The position numbers and the translations under genes were made by a program. This document shows, piece by piece, positions 51,261-60,156 of a DNA stretch of 64,000 nt. The notes under the pieces were generated by a model. It was not told the origin of the DNA. It did no database searches and saw only the letters and a program-made list of their open reading frames with translations. The first letter of the stretch is position 1; each line of letters starts with the position of its first letter. Origin of the DNA: Nocardia harenae NBRC 108248 (GTDB lineage Bacteria; Actinomycetota; Actinomycetes; Mycobacteriales; Mycobacteriaceae); the NCBI RefSeq assembly GCF_001612885.1, contig NZ_BDBH01000005.1, forward strand, positions 124,001-188,000. The letters are read 5' to 3'.

Positions 51261-51992
51261 CTACCACTGCCCGTACTGCGGGCGCAGGATGTGGTTGCGG
51301 TCGATGCCGACGCCGTCGATGGCCCGCTTGTCGATCTCGAACTGGTGCAGGTGCGCGGCGGGGTGCGTGAAGCCCTTCGGCGTGCCCCAGTCGTGCTGCC
51401 AGAACCAGGTGGCGAGCCCGGCGACCCTGGCCAGCTCGATCGTCGGGGCATTGGCGTAGATGCCGGTGTTGCCCTTGCCCACCACCCCGTTCCAGCCGAG
51501 CAGGTAGGGCGCGATCATGGTGGCGAACTCGACCGGGGTCGGGTTGTCGTCGATGGCGGCGTAGATCGGCCGGTCCTCCGGCCCGCCCGCCTCCCGGTGC
51601 AGCTCCAGCCCGCGCTCGGCGTGCTGCCGCCCGGCCGCGAGGCCACCTCGCCAATCGGCCGTCGGCCCCTTGCCGAACTGGTAGCAGGAGACGATCTCCA
51701 GCCCGGCGTCCCGGAGCTCCGCCACCTCGCCGGAGCGCAGCGGCTTGCCCGCCATCCATTCCGCGCCGGGCCTGCGGTCGGAGACGTACCGGATGACACC
51801 CGCGTGCCCGGCCTCGGCAATGGCCGCCGCCGAGGGGACGCCACCGGAGTAGTCGATCAGGGTGCCGAGCGAGGCGGCCGAGGCACCGGGCGCGCGCGCC
51901 CCGACAGCGGCGACGGCGGCGCCGACCGCGGCGAGCCCGAAGAGGCCGCGGCGGGAGAGCGCGGGGCGGGGAGAAACGGAGGACGAGCACAT
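51261..51992 (-). CDS. Tat-exported DUF1906 (glycoside hydrolase-like) protein
   Basis: The 243-residue protein has a twin-arginine signal (LSRRGLFGLAAVGAA, cleavage near GASA) and a DUF1906 domain with a TIM-barrel pattern: GTLIDYSGGVPS, IVSCYQFGK, IYAAIDDNPTP, GIYANAPTIELA and WFWQHDWGT. The domain is related to glycoside hydrolase 25-like folds; Rv2525c of M. tuberculosis is a Tat substrate of the same kind linked to cell-wall properties. ATG 51992 with AAGGAG upstream is the supported start. The acidic pair in IDDN would be catalytic if active. Confidence 0.88.
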   Translation of the reverse strand: MCSSSVSPRPALSRRGLFGLAAVGAAVAAVGARAPGASAASLGTLIDYSGGVPSAAAIAEAGHAGVIRYVSDRRPGAEWMAGKPLRSGEVAELRDAGLEIVSCYQFGKGPTADWRGGLAAGRQHAERGLELHREAGGPEDRPIYAAIDDNPTPVEFATMIAPYLLGWNGVVGKGNTGIYANAPTIELARVAGLATWFWQHDWGTPKGFTHPAAHLHQFEIDKRAIDGVGIDRNHILRPQYGQW

Positions 51993-52159
51993 CGCGGGAC
52001 TCCTTCGTGACCCCCCGTGCACCTGTCTAACGCGGTAGAACAGCGTGCCCGGCGCACCTTCCCCAAGACACACGCGCCGGGAGCCTCGAACGTGGACTCA
52101 TTCCACCACAAACCCCATCCGAACCGCCAGACTCACCGACAACACCGGTCACAGGGGAG

Positions 52160-53353
52160 TCAGACGGATTTCCCGATCCGCGCGCCCACGTCGATCACCC
52201 GGCCGGAGCCGGAGGTCAGCTCCGTGCGGATCACCGCCGCGACCTGTGCCACCACCTGCTTGCGGATCTTGGCGAGCGCGCCGAGCGTCGCCGCCCGCAC
52301 GCCCTCGGCGGCGAGCTCCAGCCGGATCTCGGCCGGGTCCGGCGGCTCCACATCGATCACCAGCAGCAGCGGGTCGGCGGCGCGGGCGGCCAGCACCAGC
52401 GGCACCTCCAGCTCGGCCCGGTACCGATTGGCCTTGAGCACGTCGACGGTGATGTCCAGCGCTACCGGGAGCGTGACGTCGTAGACCACCGGCTCGAGGT
52501 AGCCGGGCGCCGGCTCGCGCGGGCGCAGCGCCGGCAGCCGGACGGCGCCGCGCACGGTCACCGTGGCCCGGCGGCCGGGGCCGGTGCGCAGCGGCCCGAT
52601 CTCGATGGGCCTGCCCGCCAGCCGCTCGGCCAGCACCGCGTTCACCCGCTCCGGGGTGACCAGCAGCGGGAAGAAGCGCCTGCCGAACTCGGCGTAATCG
52701 ATCCACTCGAAGGCCCACTCCGCCTCGGCCCTGCGCCGGTGCGTGGATTCCACGCCCGCCACGATGGCCTCGATGTCGAAGACCCGGCGGCGGCGGGTCT
52801 GCGGGTCGGCGAGCATGGGGTTCACCCGGTTGGCGACCTCGCGCTGCACCACGCCCGCGATGGGGTCGAGCAGCATTTCGTTCACCGCGTCGCCCGCCTG
52901 GGTGCGCAGCACCACGCTGACGTCGGCGGGCTGGATCGGGGGGATGTCGATGACCACGAGCAGCGGGCTCGCGGTACGGGCGTGCAGCGCGACCTCCACC
53001 GAGACGATGGCCTCCAGCCGCAGCTTGCGCCCGGCGAGCAGCGCCTTGAGCGCGAGCGAGACCGGAACTGTCACCGTGTAGTGCACGTGCGGCCCGCGCC
53101 GGACGATCCGCGGCTCCCCCACCTTGCCCTCGGCCACGAACCCGGCCAGCCCCGCCGGGCCCAGCGAGAACGGCCCGAAAGTGATCTTGCGCCCGGTGAT
53201 GCCCGCGACCGCGGCGGCCACCCGCTCCTCGGTGACGGCGTGCGCCACGAAGCGCTCGCCGAACTCGGCGTACTCCAGCCACTCCTGCTCGCGCGCGGGC
53301 TCGGGCTCCGCACGCAGGGCCGGGGCGTGCGGTGTCTCGTCGGTCGGTCGCAT
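52160..53353 (-). CDS. Tandem-duplicated protein of unknown function
   Basis: The 397-residue protein consists of two similar halves of about 180 residues. Each half starts with a W-x-x-YAEFG-x-R/x-F motif (WLEYAEFGERF and WIDYAEFGRRF), then T-x-ERV, then a GR-x-I-x-x-GP strand (GRKITFGPF and GRPIEIGPL), and each ends with an LLLVIDVEPPDPAEI-type or LLVVIDIPPIQPADV strand. Neither half has membrane segments or a known catalytic motif. ATG 53353 has a GGAAGACGAG site. It stands alone between the DUF1906 gene and the OpuC-type operon, and a stable hairpin lies 66 bases upstream of its start. A role in lipid or ligand binding is speculation. Confidence 0.75.
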   Translation of the reverse strand: MRPTDETPHAPALRAEPEPAREQEWLEYAEFGERFVAHAVTEERVAAAVAGITGRKITFGPFSLGPAGLAGFVAEGKVGEPRIVRRGPHVHYTVTVPVSLALKALLAGRKLRLEAIVSVEVALHARTASPLLVVIDIPPIQPADVSVVLRTQAGDAVNEMLLDPIAGVVQREVANRVNPMLADPQTRRRRVFDIEAIVAGVESTHRRRAEAEWAFEWIDYAEFGRRFFPLLVTPERVNAVLAERLAGRPIEIGPLRTGPGRRATVTVRGAVRLPALRPREPAPGYLEPVVYDVTLPVALDITVDVLKANRYRAELEVPLVLAARAADPLLLVIDVEPPDPAEIRLELAAEGVRAATLGALAKIRKQVVAQVAAVIRTELTSGSGRVIDVGARIGKSV

Positions 53354-53418
53354 CTCGTCTTCCGAAAGAACCTCGAGCTGGCAGCGGACACCGCACACGC
53401 TACGCGACCGGAGAGGAA

Positions 53419-53453
53419 CCCTGTCCTGCCGATGAGGGGGAGGCAGGACAGGG
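53419..53453 (-). other. Stable hairpin in the 5' region of the tandem-duplicated gene
   Basis: CCCTGTCCTGCC (53419-53430) pairs perfectly with GGCAGGACAGGG (53442-53453) around an 11-base loop rich in G on the plus strand. It lies in the 322-base divergent region 53354-53675, which holds no gene. It could be a 5'-UTR structure or an attenuator; no riboswitch class is recognised. Confidence 0.45.
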
Positions 53454-53675
53454 CCCGGAAGCGACGCTGCCGGGCGCCGCGCTCCCATCGTAATGCCCCG
53501 GCGCCGCAGCGCCACCCCCGCATGCGCCACACAGGTTGAGCGGCAAGAGTTTTGCGCACCGCGCGCGAAACCCCCCGCACGCTCCCGACCTCGGGCGCGC
53601 CACTCCGCGGCGGCGGAATCACCCGCTCCGCGACTCCGGACGGGTTAGTCTGCTCTGGCGATCACCGGGCCGCCG

Positions 53676-54335
53676 TTGGAGGTAATCCTGGACACCTTGT
53701 GGACCTTCGTGGTGAACCGGCGCGAACAGCTGCTCACCGATTCCTATCTGCACGTCTCGGCGGTGGTGCAGTCGGTCTTTCTCGCCACCCTGATCGCGGT
53801 GCTGATCGGAATCCTGGTGTATCGCAGCCCGTTCGGCTCCTCGGTGGCGACCGCGCTGGCCAGCGCCGTCCTCACCATTCCCTCCTTCGCGCTGCTCGGG
53901 CTGCTGATCCCGATCTTCGGGCTCGGCGTCGCGCCGACCGTGATCGCGCTGGTGCTCTACGCGCTGCTGCCGATCCTGCGCAACACCATCGTCGGACTGG
54001 CCTCGGTGGACCCCGCGGTGACCGACGCGGCGCGCGGCGTCGGGATGAACTCGATGCGCGTGCTCACCCGGATCGAGCTGCCATTGGCCTGGCCCGCCAT
54101 TCTCGCCGGCATGCGGGTCAGCACCCAGATGATCATGGGAATTCTCGCCATCGCGGCATACGCCAAGGGCCCCGGGCTCGGCAACCTGATCTTCTCCGGG
54201 CTGGCCCGGCTGGGCAGCCCGACCGCGGTGCCGATGGCGCTGACCGGCACCGTGCTGATCGTGATCCTGGCCCTGCTGCTCGACGGGATCCTCGTCCTCG
54301 TCGGACGACTCACCATCTCGAGGGGAACGACGTGA
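53676..54335 (+). CDS. Osmoprotectant ABC transporter permease, OpuCB-like
   Basis: The 219-residue inner-membrane protein has six hydrophobic segments and the BPD_transp_1 EAA loop (DPAVTDAARGVGMNSMRVLTRIELPLAWPAI), typical for glycine betaine/carnitine/choline permeases. The start is uncertain: the TTG at 53676 overlaps the GGAGG site itself; CTG 53688 or TTG 53697 would fit the ribosome site better. It opens a four-gene operon (permease, ATPase, permease, binding protein) with four-base overlaps throughout. Expected to respond to osmotic stress. Confidence 0.88.
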   Translation: MEVILDTLWTFVVNRREQLLTDSYLHVSAVVQSVFLATLIAVLIGILVYRSPFGSSVATALASAVLTIPSFALLGLLIPIFGLGVAPTVIALVLYALLPILRNTIVGLASVDPAVTDAARGVGMNSMRVLTRIELPLAWPAILAGMRVSTQMIMGILAIAAYAKGPGLGNLIFSGLARLGSPTAVPMALTGTVLIVILALLLDGILVLVGRLTISRGTT

Positions 54336-55732
54336 CCGACACCGACCAGCACACCGCCGCGGGCACCGACGCGGTCTCCGGCGTCGAGATCGTGCTCGAC
54401 TCGGTGACCAAGCGGTACCCCGGCACCGAGCAGCCCGCCGTCGACAATGTCTCGATGACGCTGCCGCCCGGGGAGATCGTGGTCCTCGTCGGGCCGTCCG
54501 GCTGCGGCAAGACCACGACCATGCGGATGATCAACCGGCTGATCGAGCCCACCTCGGGGAAGATCACCATCGGCGGCGAGGACGCGCTGAGCATCAACGG
54601 CGACCAGCTGCGCCGCAAGATCGGCTACGCCATCCAGCAGTCCGGGCTCTTCCCGCACCTCACCGTCGCCAAGAACATCGCGACCGTGCCCGGGCTGCTG
54701 GGCTGGGACCGGAAGCGGATCGCGGCCCGGGTGGAGGAGATGCTCGACCTGGTCGGGCTGGACGCCGCGACCTTCCGCGACCGCTACCCGCGCCAGCTCT
54801 CCGGCGGGCAGCAGCAGCGCGTCGGGGTGGCGCGGGCGCTCGCCGCCGACCCGCCGGTGCTGCTCATGGACGAGCCGTTCGGCGCGGTGGACCCGATCAC
54901 CCGCGGTTTCCTGCAGGACGAGCTGCTCCGGCTGCAGTCCGAGCTGCACAAGACCATCGTCTTCGTCACCCACGATTTCGCCGAGGCGGTCAAGCTGGGC
55001 GATCGGATCGCGGTGCTCGGCAATCAGTCCCGCATCCTGCAGTACGACACCCCCGAGGCCATCCTGGCCGCGCCCGCGGACGACACCGTTGCCGGGTTCG
55101 TCGGCGCGGGGGCCGGGCTGCGGCAGCTCACGCTCACCCGGGTCGCCGATATCGAGCTGCACCCGACGCCCGCGGCGCTGGAGACCGACGATATCGCCAC
55201 CCTGCGCGCCGAGCTGGCTCGCAGCGGGGACCCGGCGGCGCTGGTGCTCGACGATCGCCGCAGGCCGCTGCGCTGGGTCACCGCCGATCAGCTGAACCGG
55301 GCCGCCTCGCTCGCCGGGGTCGGCACCCCGGTGGCGGACTGGGTCGCGCGCCGCTCGACGCTGCAGGACGCGCTGGAGGCGCTGCTCGCCGAGCCCACCG
55401 CGACCGCCATCGTCACGGGCGACCGGAACGAGTACCTCGGCACCATCGCCGTCGACACCCTGGTCTCGCACCTGGCGACCGTCCGGCACGCCGCCGAATC
55501 GCCCGAGCACGCGGCGGAGAAGCCGACGGCGGGCAACGCGCCCGCGGCGGGCGGAACCGCGAAGGCGGCGACGGACGACGCGGAGACGGCGAGCGCGGAC
55601 GCCGAGCCGACAGCCGGCACCGGGAAGGATGCCGCGGACACCCCCGGCAGCACGGCGAAGCCCGCGACGGGTGCCGCGGACGCTCCCGGCGGCACCGGGA
55701 AGCCGTCCGGCGACACCCCGGAGCCATCGTGA
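54332..55732 (+). CDS. Osmoprotectant ABC transporter ATP-binding protein, OpuCA-like, with long tail
   Basis: The 466-residue ATPase has Walker A GPSGCGKTT near residue 52, the signature LSGGQQQRVG, Walker B VLLMDEPFGAVD and the H-loop VTHD. A CBS-domain pair (about 275-375) follows, as in OpuA/OpuCA sensors. The last 90 residues are an Ala/Pro/Thr/Gly-rich low-complexity tail (for example TAGTGKDAADTPG, GTGKPSGDTPEPS) that the family does not normally have. GTG 54332 overlaps the permease stop, and the stop overlaps the second permease start. The tail may be an expansion of repeated GCC/ACC codons. Confidence 0.92.
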   Translation: MTDTDQHTAAGTDAVSGVEIVLDSVTKRYPGTEQPAVDNVSMTLPPGEIVVLVGPSGCGKTTTMRMINRLIEPTSGKITIGGEDALSINGDQLRRKIGYAIQQSGLFPHLTVAKNIATVPGLLGWDRKRIAARVEEMLDLVGLDAATFRDRYPRQLSGGQQQRVGVARALAADPPVLLMDEPFGAVDPITRGFLQDELLRLQSELHKTIVFVTHDFAEAVKLGDRIAVLGNQSRILQYDTPEAILAAPADDTVAGFVGAGAGLRQLTLTRVADIELHPTPAALETDDIATLRAELARSGDPAALVLDDRRRPLRWVTADQLNRAASLAGVGTPVADWVARRSTLQDALEALLAEPTATAIVTGDRNEYLGTIAVDTLVSHLATVRHAAESPEHAAEKPTAGNAPAAGGTAKAATDDAETASADAEPTAGTGKDAADTPGSTAKPATGAADAPGGTGKPSGDTPEPS

Positions 55733-56490
55733 GCACCGCGGTCTCCACCGGCGCCGAGCGCAGAGCCGAGCGGCTGCGGCTGCTGGCCCAGCCGCTGCTG
55801 GTCGCGGTGCTCGTCGCCGGGGTGCTGATCTGGGCCTTCAACCGGGATCTCACCGCGACCCAGGAGGCGAGCGTCAATGTCGCCAACGTCGCCACGGTGA
55901 CTTGGCAGCACATCCTGATCACCGTGACCGTAGTGCTGATCGTGGTCGCGCTGGCGGTGCCGATCGGCACCCTGGTCACCCGCCCCGGCTGGAAGCGGCT
56001 GGCGCCGATCTTCGTCGGCATCGCCAATATCGGCGCGGCGGCGCCCGCGATCGGCCTGATCGTGCTGTTCTACCTGGTCACCAGCACCACCGGGTTCTGG
56101 ATCGGCGTGGCCCCGATCGCCTTCTACTCCCTGCTCCCGGTGCTCAGGAACACCATCCTCGGCTACCAGCAGGTCGACCCGGCCGTGGTGGATGCGGGCC
56201 GCGGCCAGGGCATGTCGCAGTGGGCGGTGCTGCGGCGCATCGAGTTCCCGCTCGCCATTCCGTACATCCTGGCCGGGCTGCGCACCTCGCTGGTGCTCGC
56301 GGTCGGCACCGCCACGCTCTCCTTCCTGGTGAGCGCGGGCGGGCTCGGCATTCTCATCGATACCGGCTACAAGCTGCGGGACAATGTCACCCTGGTGCTC
56401 GGCGCGGTGCTCGCGGTCGCGCTGGCGCTGCTGGTGGACTGGCTCGGCGCGCTGGCCGAGCAGTACCTGGGGCCGAAGGGCCTGCGATGA
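55729..56490 (+). CDS. Osmoprotectant ABC transporter permease, OpuCD-like
   Basis: The 253-residue second permease of the system has an N-terminal helix at about 23-42 and five further segments. The EAA loop reads DPAVVDAGRGQGMSQWAVLRRIEFPLAIPYI, closely parallel to the first permease. The GTG start overlaps the ATPase stop and its stop overlaps the binding-protein ATG. Heterodimeric permeases with one ATPase and a lipoprotein receptor are the OpuB/OpuC arrangement. Confidence 0.92.
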   Translation: MSTAVSTGAERRAERLRLLAQPLLVAVLVAGVLIWAFNRDLTATQEASVNVANVATVTWQHILITVTVVLIVVALAVPIGTLVTRPGWKRLAPIFVGIANIGAAAPAIGLIVLFYLVTSTTGFWIGVAPIAFYSLLPVLRNTILGYQQVDPAVVDAGRGQGMSQWAVLRRIEFPLAIPYILAGLRTSLVLAVGTATLSFLVSAGGLGILIDTGYKLRDNVTLVLGAVLAVALALLVDWLGALAEQYLGPKGLR

Positions 56491-57473
56491 CGGCGGGCTG
56501 CTGTCGGAGGCGGGGAGCGGCGTTGCTCTTCGCGGCGGTACTGGCGCTGGCCGGGTGCGGGCTGGAGTCCGGCGGCGCGGTGCCGCTGAGCGTCGGCCCC
56601 GGCAGCATCCAGCCGGTGCCGGAGCTGGAGGGGGTGGCGGTCACCGTCGGCTCCAAAGACTTCACCGAGCAGCTCATCCTCGGCTACATCATCGAGTTCG
56701 CGCTCACCGCCGCCGGGATGGAGGTCCGCGACCTCACCAATATCCAGGGCTCCAACAGCCTGCGCGATTCCCAGCTCAACGAGCAGATCGATATCGCCTT
56801 CGACTACACCGGCACCGGCTGGATCAACTACCTCGGCAACGAGAAGCCGGTCCCGGACTCGCAGGGCCAGTTCGAGGCGGTGCGCGACGCCGATCTCGCC
56901 GCCAACGGCATGCGCTGGGCCGCCATGGCGCCGGTGAACAACACCTACGCGCTGGTCACCAGCGCGGCCTACGCGAATCAGACCGGGGTGCGCAGCCTCT
57001 CGGACTACGCCGAGCTGCTCAATTCCGACCCGGGCGCCGCCGTGACCTGCGTAGGCACCGAGTTCAACGTCCGGCAGGACGGCTACCCCGGCATGGCGAA
57101 GGCCTACGGCATCGACAACGGCAGCGCGCCCAAGCAGATCGTGCAGGACGCGGTGGTCTTCAACGCGGTCGCCGACGGCGGCTCCTGCCGCTTCGGCTCG
57201 GTGGCCGCCACCGACGGCCGCATCCCGGCGCTCGACCTGCTGCTGCTCACCGACGACCGCGCCTTCTTCCCCAAGTACAACGCCGCGCTGGTGATGACCG
57301 ACGCCTACGCCACCGCCCACCCGGCGGTCATCACCGTGCTGGAGCAGATCACCGAACTGCTCACCAACGAGACGGTGACCGAGCTGAACCGGCTGGTCGA
57401 CGTGGAGGGCAAGGAGCCGGCCGACGTCGCCAGGGACTGGATGGTCGAGCAGGGCTTCGTCACGAAGGGGTAG
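56487..57473 (+). CDS. Osmoprotectant-binding lipoprotein, OpuCC-like
   Basis: The 328-residue receptor has a signal peptide with the lipobox LAGC at about residues 21-24. The mature protein is the OpuAC fold: TVGSKDFTEQLILGYI near residue 53, NSLRDSQLNEQIDIAFDYTGTG near 90 and the C-terminal ITELLTNETVTELNRLVD. The FDYTGTG segment is typical of quaternary-amine receptors of the choline/carnitine/betaine group. ATG 56487 overlaps the permease stop by four bases. The 3' end overlaps the convergent MFS gene by 14 bases. Confidence 0.92.
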   Translation: MTAGCCRRRGAALLFAAVLALAGCGLESGGAVPLSVGPGSIQPVPELEGVAVTVGSKDFTEQLILGYIIEFALTAAGMEVRDLTNIQGSNSLRDSQLNEQIDIAFDYTGTGWINYLGNEKPVPDSQGQFEAVRDADLAANGMRWAAMAPVNNTYALVTSAAYANQTGVRSLSDYAELLNSDPGAAVTCVGTEFNVRQDGYPGMAKAYGIDNGSAPKQIVQDAVVFNAVADGGSCRFGSVAATDGRIPALDLLLLTDDRAFFPKYNAALVMTDAYATAHPAVITVLEQITELLTNETVTELNRLVDVEGKEPADVARDWMVEQGFVTKG

Positions 57474-58905
57474 CGGCGTCCGCCGTGCGCTTCATCGGGA
57501 TGACGGCCGTGATCAGCACCGCGACCGCGGCCGCGGCGGCCGAGATGTAGAAGGTCAGCAGGAAGCCGTCCTTCGAGGGCAGCTGGTGCCCGCCCAGGTC
57601 CACGGTCAGGTGCGCGAGCACCACGCTCATCACCGCCGCCGAGGTGGAGGTGCCGATGGCGCGCATGAGCGCGTTCAAGCCGTTGGCCGCGCCGGTCTCG
57701 CTGATCGGCACCGCGCCCATGATCAGCGCGGGCATGGCCGCGTACGCCAGCCCGACCCCGCCGGACACGATGCTCGCGGCGAGGATGATCTGCCAGACCG
57801 CGCCCATCCAGACCGCCGCGCTCAGGTAGCCGAGCCCGACTACCGTCGCGCCGAGCCCGAGCGTCAGCTTGGGGCTGCGCGCCGCCGAGATGCGCGCGGA
57901 GACCGGCGAGAGCAGCAGCATCATCAGCCCGCCCGGCGCCAGCGCCACCCCGGCCGCGACCATGGAGAGGCCGGAGCCGTAGCCGGTTGCCTCCGGGGCC
58001 ATGAGCAGCTGCGGGAAGGTCAGCGACATGCCGTAGAGCGCGAAGCCGACCGCGATCGAGGCCACGTTGGTGAGCAGCACCCGGGGCCGCGCGGAGACCC
58101 GCAGGTCCACCAGCGGGGCCGTGCGGCGCAGTTCGTACCAGCCGAAGACCAGCCCGGCGACGACGGCGAGCGCGAGCAGCCCGAGCGTGCTGCCGCTGCT
58201 CCAGCCCCAGTCGGTGCCCTTGGTGATGGCGACGAGCAGCGCGACCAGCGTCACGGTGAGCCCGATCGCGCCGAGGAAGTCGAAGGGCGCGGGCGTGCGC
58301 ACCGCGGACTCCGGCACCAGCACGAAGACCAGCACCGCGCAGAGCGCGCCGAGCCCGGCCGAGGTCCAGAAGAGCACGTGCCAGTCCGCGTTCTGCGCGA
58401 TCACCGCGGCCAGCGGCAGCCCGGCGGCGCCGCCGACGCCGAGCGTCGCGCTCATCACCGCGATGGCCGAGCCCACCCGCTGCGGCGGCAGCTCGTCGCG
58501 CATGATGCTGATGCCGAGCGGAATCGCGCCGCTGGCCGCGCCCTGCAGCGCCCTTCCCACGATCTCCGGGGCCAGCGAGGAGGAGAGCGCGCACACCAGC
58601 GAGCCGATGACCAGCAGCAGCAGCGCGAGCAGCAGGATTCGCCGCTTGCCGAACATATCGCCGAGCCTGCCGCTGATCGGCATCATCACCGCGCCGGACA
58701 GCAGCGTGGCGGTGATGACCCAGGAGGCATTGGTGGCCGAGGTGCCGAGCAGCCCCGGCAGCAGCGGGACGATCGGGATGACCAGGGTCTGCATGAGCGA
58801 GACCACCACGCCGACCAGGCTCAGCGTGGCGATCAGGACGGCGGGCGGCGGCATGCGCCGCTCGGCGCTCGGCGACCCGGTCTCGGGTTCGGCGGTGATA
58901 CTCAC
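57460..58905 (-). CDS. MFS drug exporter, DHA2 (EmrB/QacA) type
   Basis: The 481-residue transporter has 14 predicted membrane helices, with the motif A loop GRLGDMFGKRRILL near residue 70, a motif B-like IVGRALQGAASGAIPLG and the motif C repeat LGVGGAAGLPL. GTG 58905 is the likely start; an ATG 15 bases upstream falls in the operator region. It is divergent from a MarR-family gene, and the 71 bases between them carry dyad symmetry, so it is probably repressed by that MarR and induced by its ligand or substrate. Substrate unknown. Confidence 0.9.
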   Translation of the reverse strand: MSITAEPETGSPSAERRMPPPAVLIATLSLVGVVVSLMQTLVIPIVPLLPGLLGTSATNASWVITATLLSGAVMMPISGRLGDMFGKRRILLLALLLLVIGSLVCALSSSLAPEIVGRALQGAASGAIPLGISIMRDELPPQRVGSAIAVMSATLGVGGAAGLPLAAVIAQNADWHVLFWTSAGLGALCAVLVFVLVPESAVRTPAPFDFLGAIGLTVTLVALLVAITKGTDWGWSSGSTLGLLALAVVAGLVFGWYELRRTAPLVDLRVSARPRVLLTNVASIAVGFALYGMSLTFPQLLMAPEATGYGSGLSMVAAGVALAPGGLMMLLLSPVSARISAARSPKLTLGLGATVVGLGYLSAAVWMGAVWQIILAASIVSGGVGLAYAAMPALIMGAVPISETGAANGLNALMRAIGTSTSAAVMSVVLAHLTVDLGGHQLPSKDGFLLTFYISAAAAAVAVLITAVIPMKRTADAATPS

Positions 58906-58907
58906 AT

Positions 58908-58938
58908 GTGCACGGTACATACGATGTGCATCGTGCAC
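58908..58938. promoter_or_regulatory. Palindromic operator between MFS and MarR genes
   Basis: The divergent region holds ACGATG-TG-CATCGT (58921-58934) and two copies of the palindrome GTGCAC (58908-58913, 58933-58938) that frame it. This is the symmetry expected for a MarR dimer site covering both promoters. Confidence 0.55.
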
Positions 58939-58976
58939 AATTTGGTGGTCCCCGGGTCGTCGGACATAGTGGTCGA

Positions 58977-59483
58977 ATGTCCGATTCCGGTTCCGGCGAG
59001 TTCGACGCGCTCGAGCGGCTCTCGTTCGAGCTGACCCTGCTCTCCCGGCACCACACCGGCACCACCCCGCGGCGCGCCGGGTACCAGCTCGAGCGCTCGG
59101 CGTTCCTCATCCTGACCCGGCTGGAGCTGGAGCACGCGCTCAGCCTGCGCGAGCTCGCCGAGGCGTTCCGGCTCGACATCTCCACGCTGAATCGCCAGGT
59201 GGCCGCGATGTCGAAGCAGCAGCTCGTGCTCCGGGTGCCGGACCCGGACGGCGGGGTGGCGCGCAAGGTGCGGGCCAGCGCCAAGGGGCTGAAGCTGCTC
59301 GCCGCCGACCGCGCGCTCGCGCACGAGGGGCTGCGGACCGTGGTCTCCGAGTGGTCCGAGGCGGACCTGGCCCAGCTCGGCGCGCTGATCTCGCGCTTCA
59401 ACCGGGATATCGAAGTGCGCGAGAAGAATCCGTGGCCGCGCCCCGGTGCCGGATCGATCGACGAACCGGGCTCGCGACCGTAA
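58977..59483 (+). CDS. MarR-family transcriptional regulator
   Basis: The 168-residue winged-helix protein has the recognition helix in LSLRELAEAFRLDISTLNRQVAAM and the wing VLRVPDPDGGVARKVRASAKG. ATG 58977 is chosen; upstream sequence in the same frame belongs to the operator. It is divergent from the MFS exporter, with a shared palindrome, so it most likely represses both itself and the exporter. Its tail is Pro/Gly-rich. The inducer is unknown. Confidence 0.9.
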   Translation: MSDSGSGEFDALERLSFELTLLSRHHTGTTPRRAGYQLERSAFLILTRLELEHALSLRELAEAFRLDISTLNRQVAAMSKQQLVLRVPDPDGGVARKVRASAKGLKLLAADRALAHEGLRTVVSEWSEADLAQLGALISRFNRDIEVREKNPWPRPGAGSIDEPGSRP

Positions 59484-59607
59484 ATTCTCCGCCGCCCGGT
59501 GAAATTCGGCTGTCCGCTTGGGATTCACCGCGGGCAGCACCGTTTCGGATTGCGCGGGCGAGGCATTCCCGTCTCCGACACATCGGGTTCGGCGAAGGAG
59601 GAATCGG

Positions 59608-60156
59608 GTGTCTGCTGGAGTGTTGGCCATCGTGGTGGTCGTGGTGATCATCGCCGTGGCCGGGATCGCGCTGCTGGTGCGGCCCGCGCTACGGAGCAAC
59701 AAGCTGAAGCGCAGATTCGGCCCGGAGTACGACCGCGTGGTGACCGCGGCCCCGGACAAGCGCAGCGGCGAGCACGAACTACTCGACCGCGAGCGCAAGC
59801 ACGCGGAGCTCGAACTGAAGCCGCTGGAACCGGCGCGCGCCGCGAGGTACTCGGAGCGCTGGAACGGCGTGCAGGAGCAGTTCGTCGACGACCCGGCCGG
59901 CGCCGTGCGCGAGGCCGACCGCCTCGTCACCGAGGTGATGGCCGAGCGCGGCTACCCCACCGGCGATTACGAGGAGCAGGCCGCGCACCTCTCGGTGCGG
60001 CACACCGCGGTGCTCGAGCACTACCGCAAGGGCCACGAGATCGCCGGGCGCGACGCCTCCACCGAGGATCAGCGCACTGCCATCGTGCACTTCCGCGAAA
60101 TCTTCCGCGACCTGCTCGACGATGGCACCTACAGCACCAAGGACGTGAACGCATGA
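59608..60156 (+). CDS. Membrane-anchored helical protein with WxxVQxxFVDDP domain
   Basis: The 182-residue protein (GTG 59608, GGAGGAATCGG upstream) has an N-terminal membrane helix (SAGVLAIVVVVVIIAVAGIALL) and a charged, mostly helical cytoplasmic part with coiled-coil character. The core motif RWNGVQEQFVDDPAGAV, then EADRLVTEVMAERGY, recurs in the next gene's C terminus, so the two products share a domain. It ends in a four-base overlap with that gene. No annotated family is recalled with confidence. Confidence 0.78.
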   Translation: MSAGVLAIVVVVVIIAVAGIALLVRPALRSNKLKRRFGPEYDRVVTAAPDKRSGEHELLDRERKHAELELKPLEPARAARYSERWNGVQEQFVDDPAGAVREADRLVTEVMAERGYPTGDYEEQAAHLSVRHTAVLEHYRKGHEIAGRDASTEDQRTAIVHFREIFRDLLDDGTYSTKDVNA

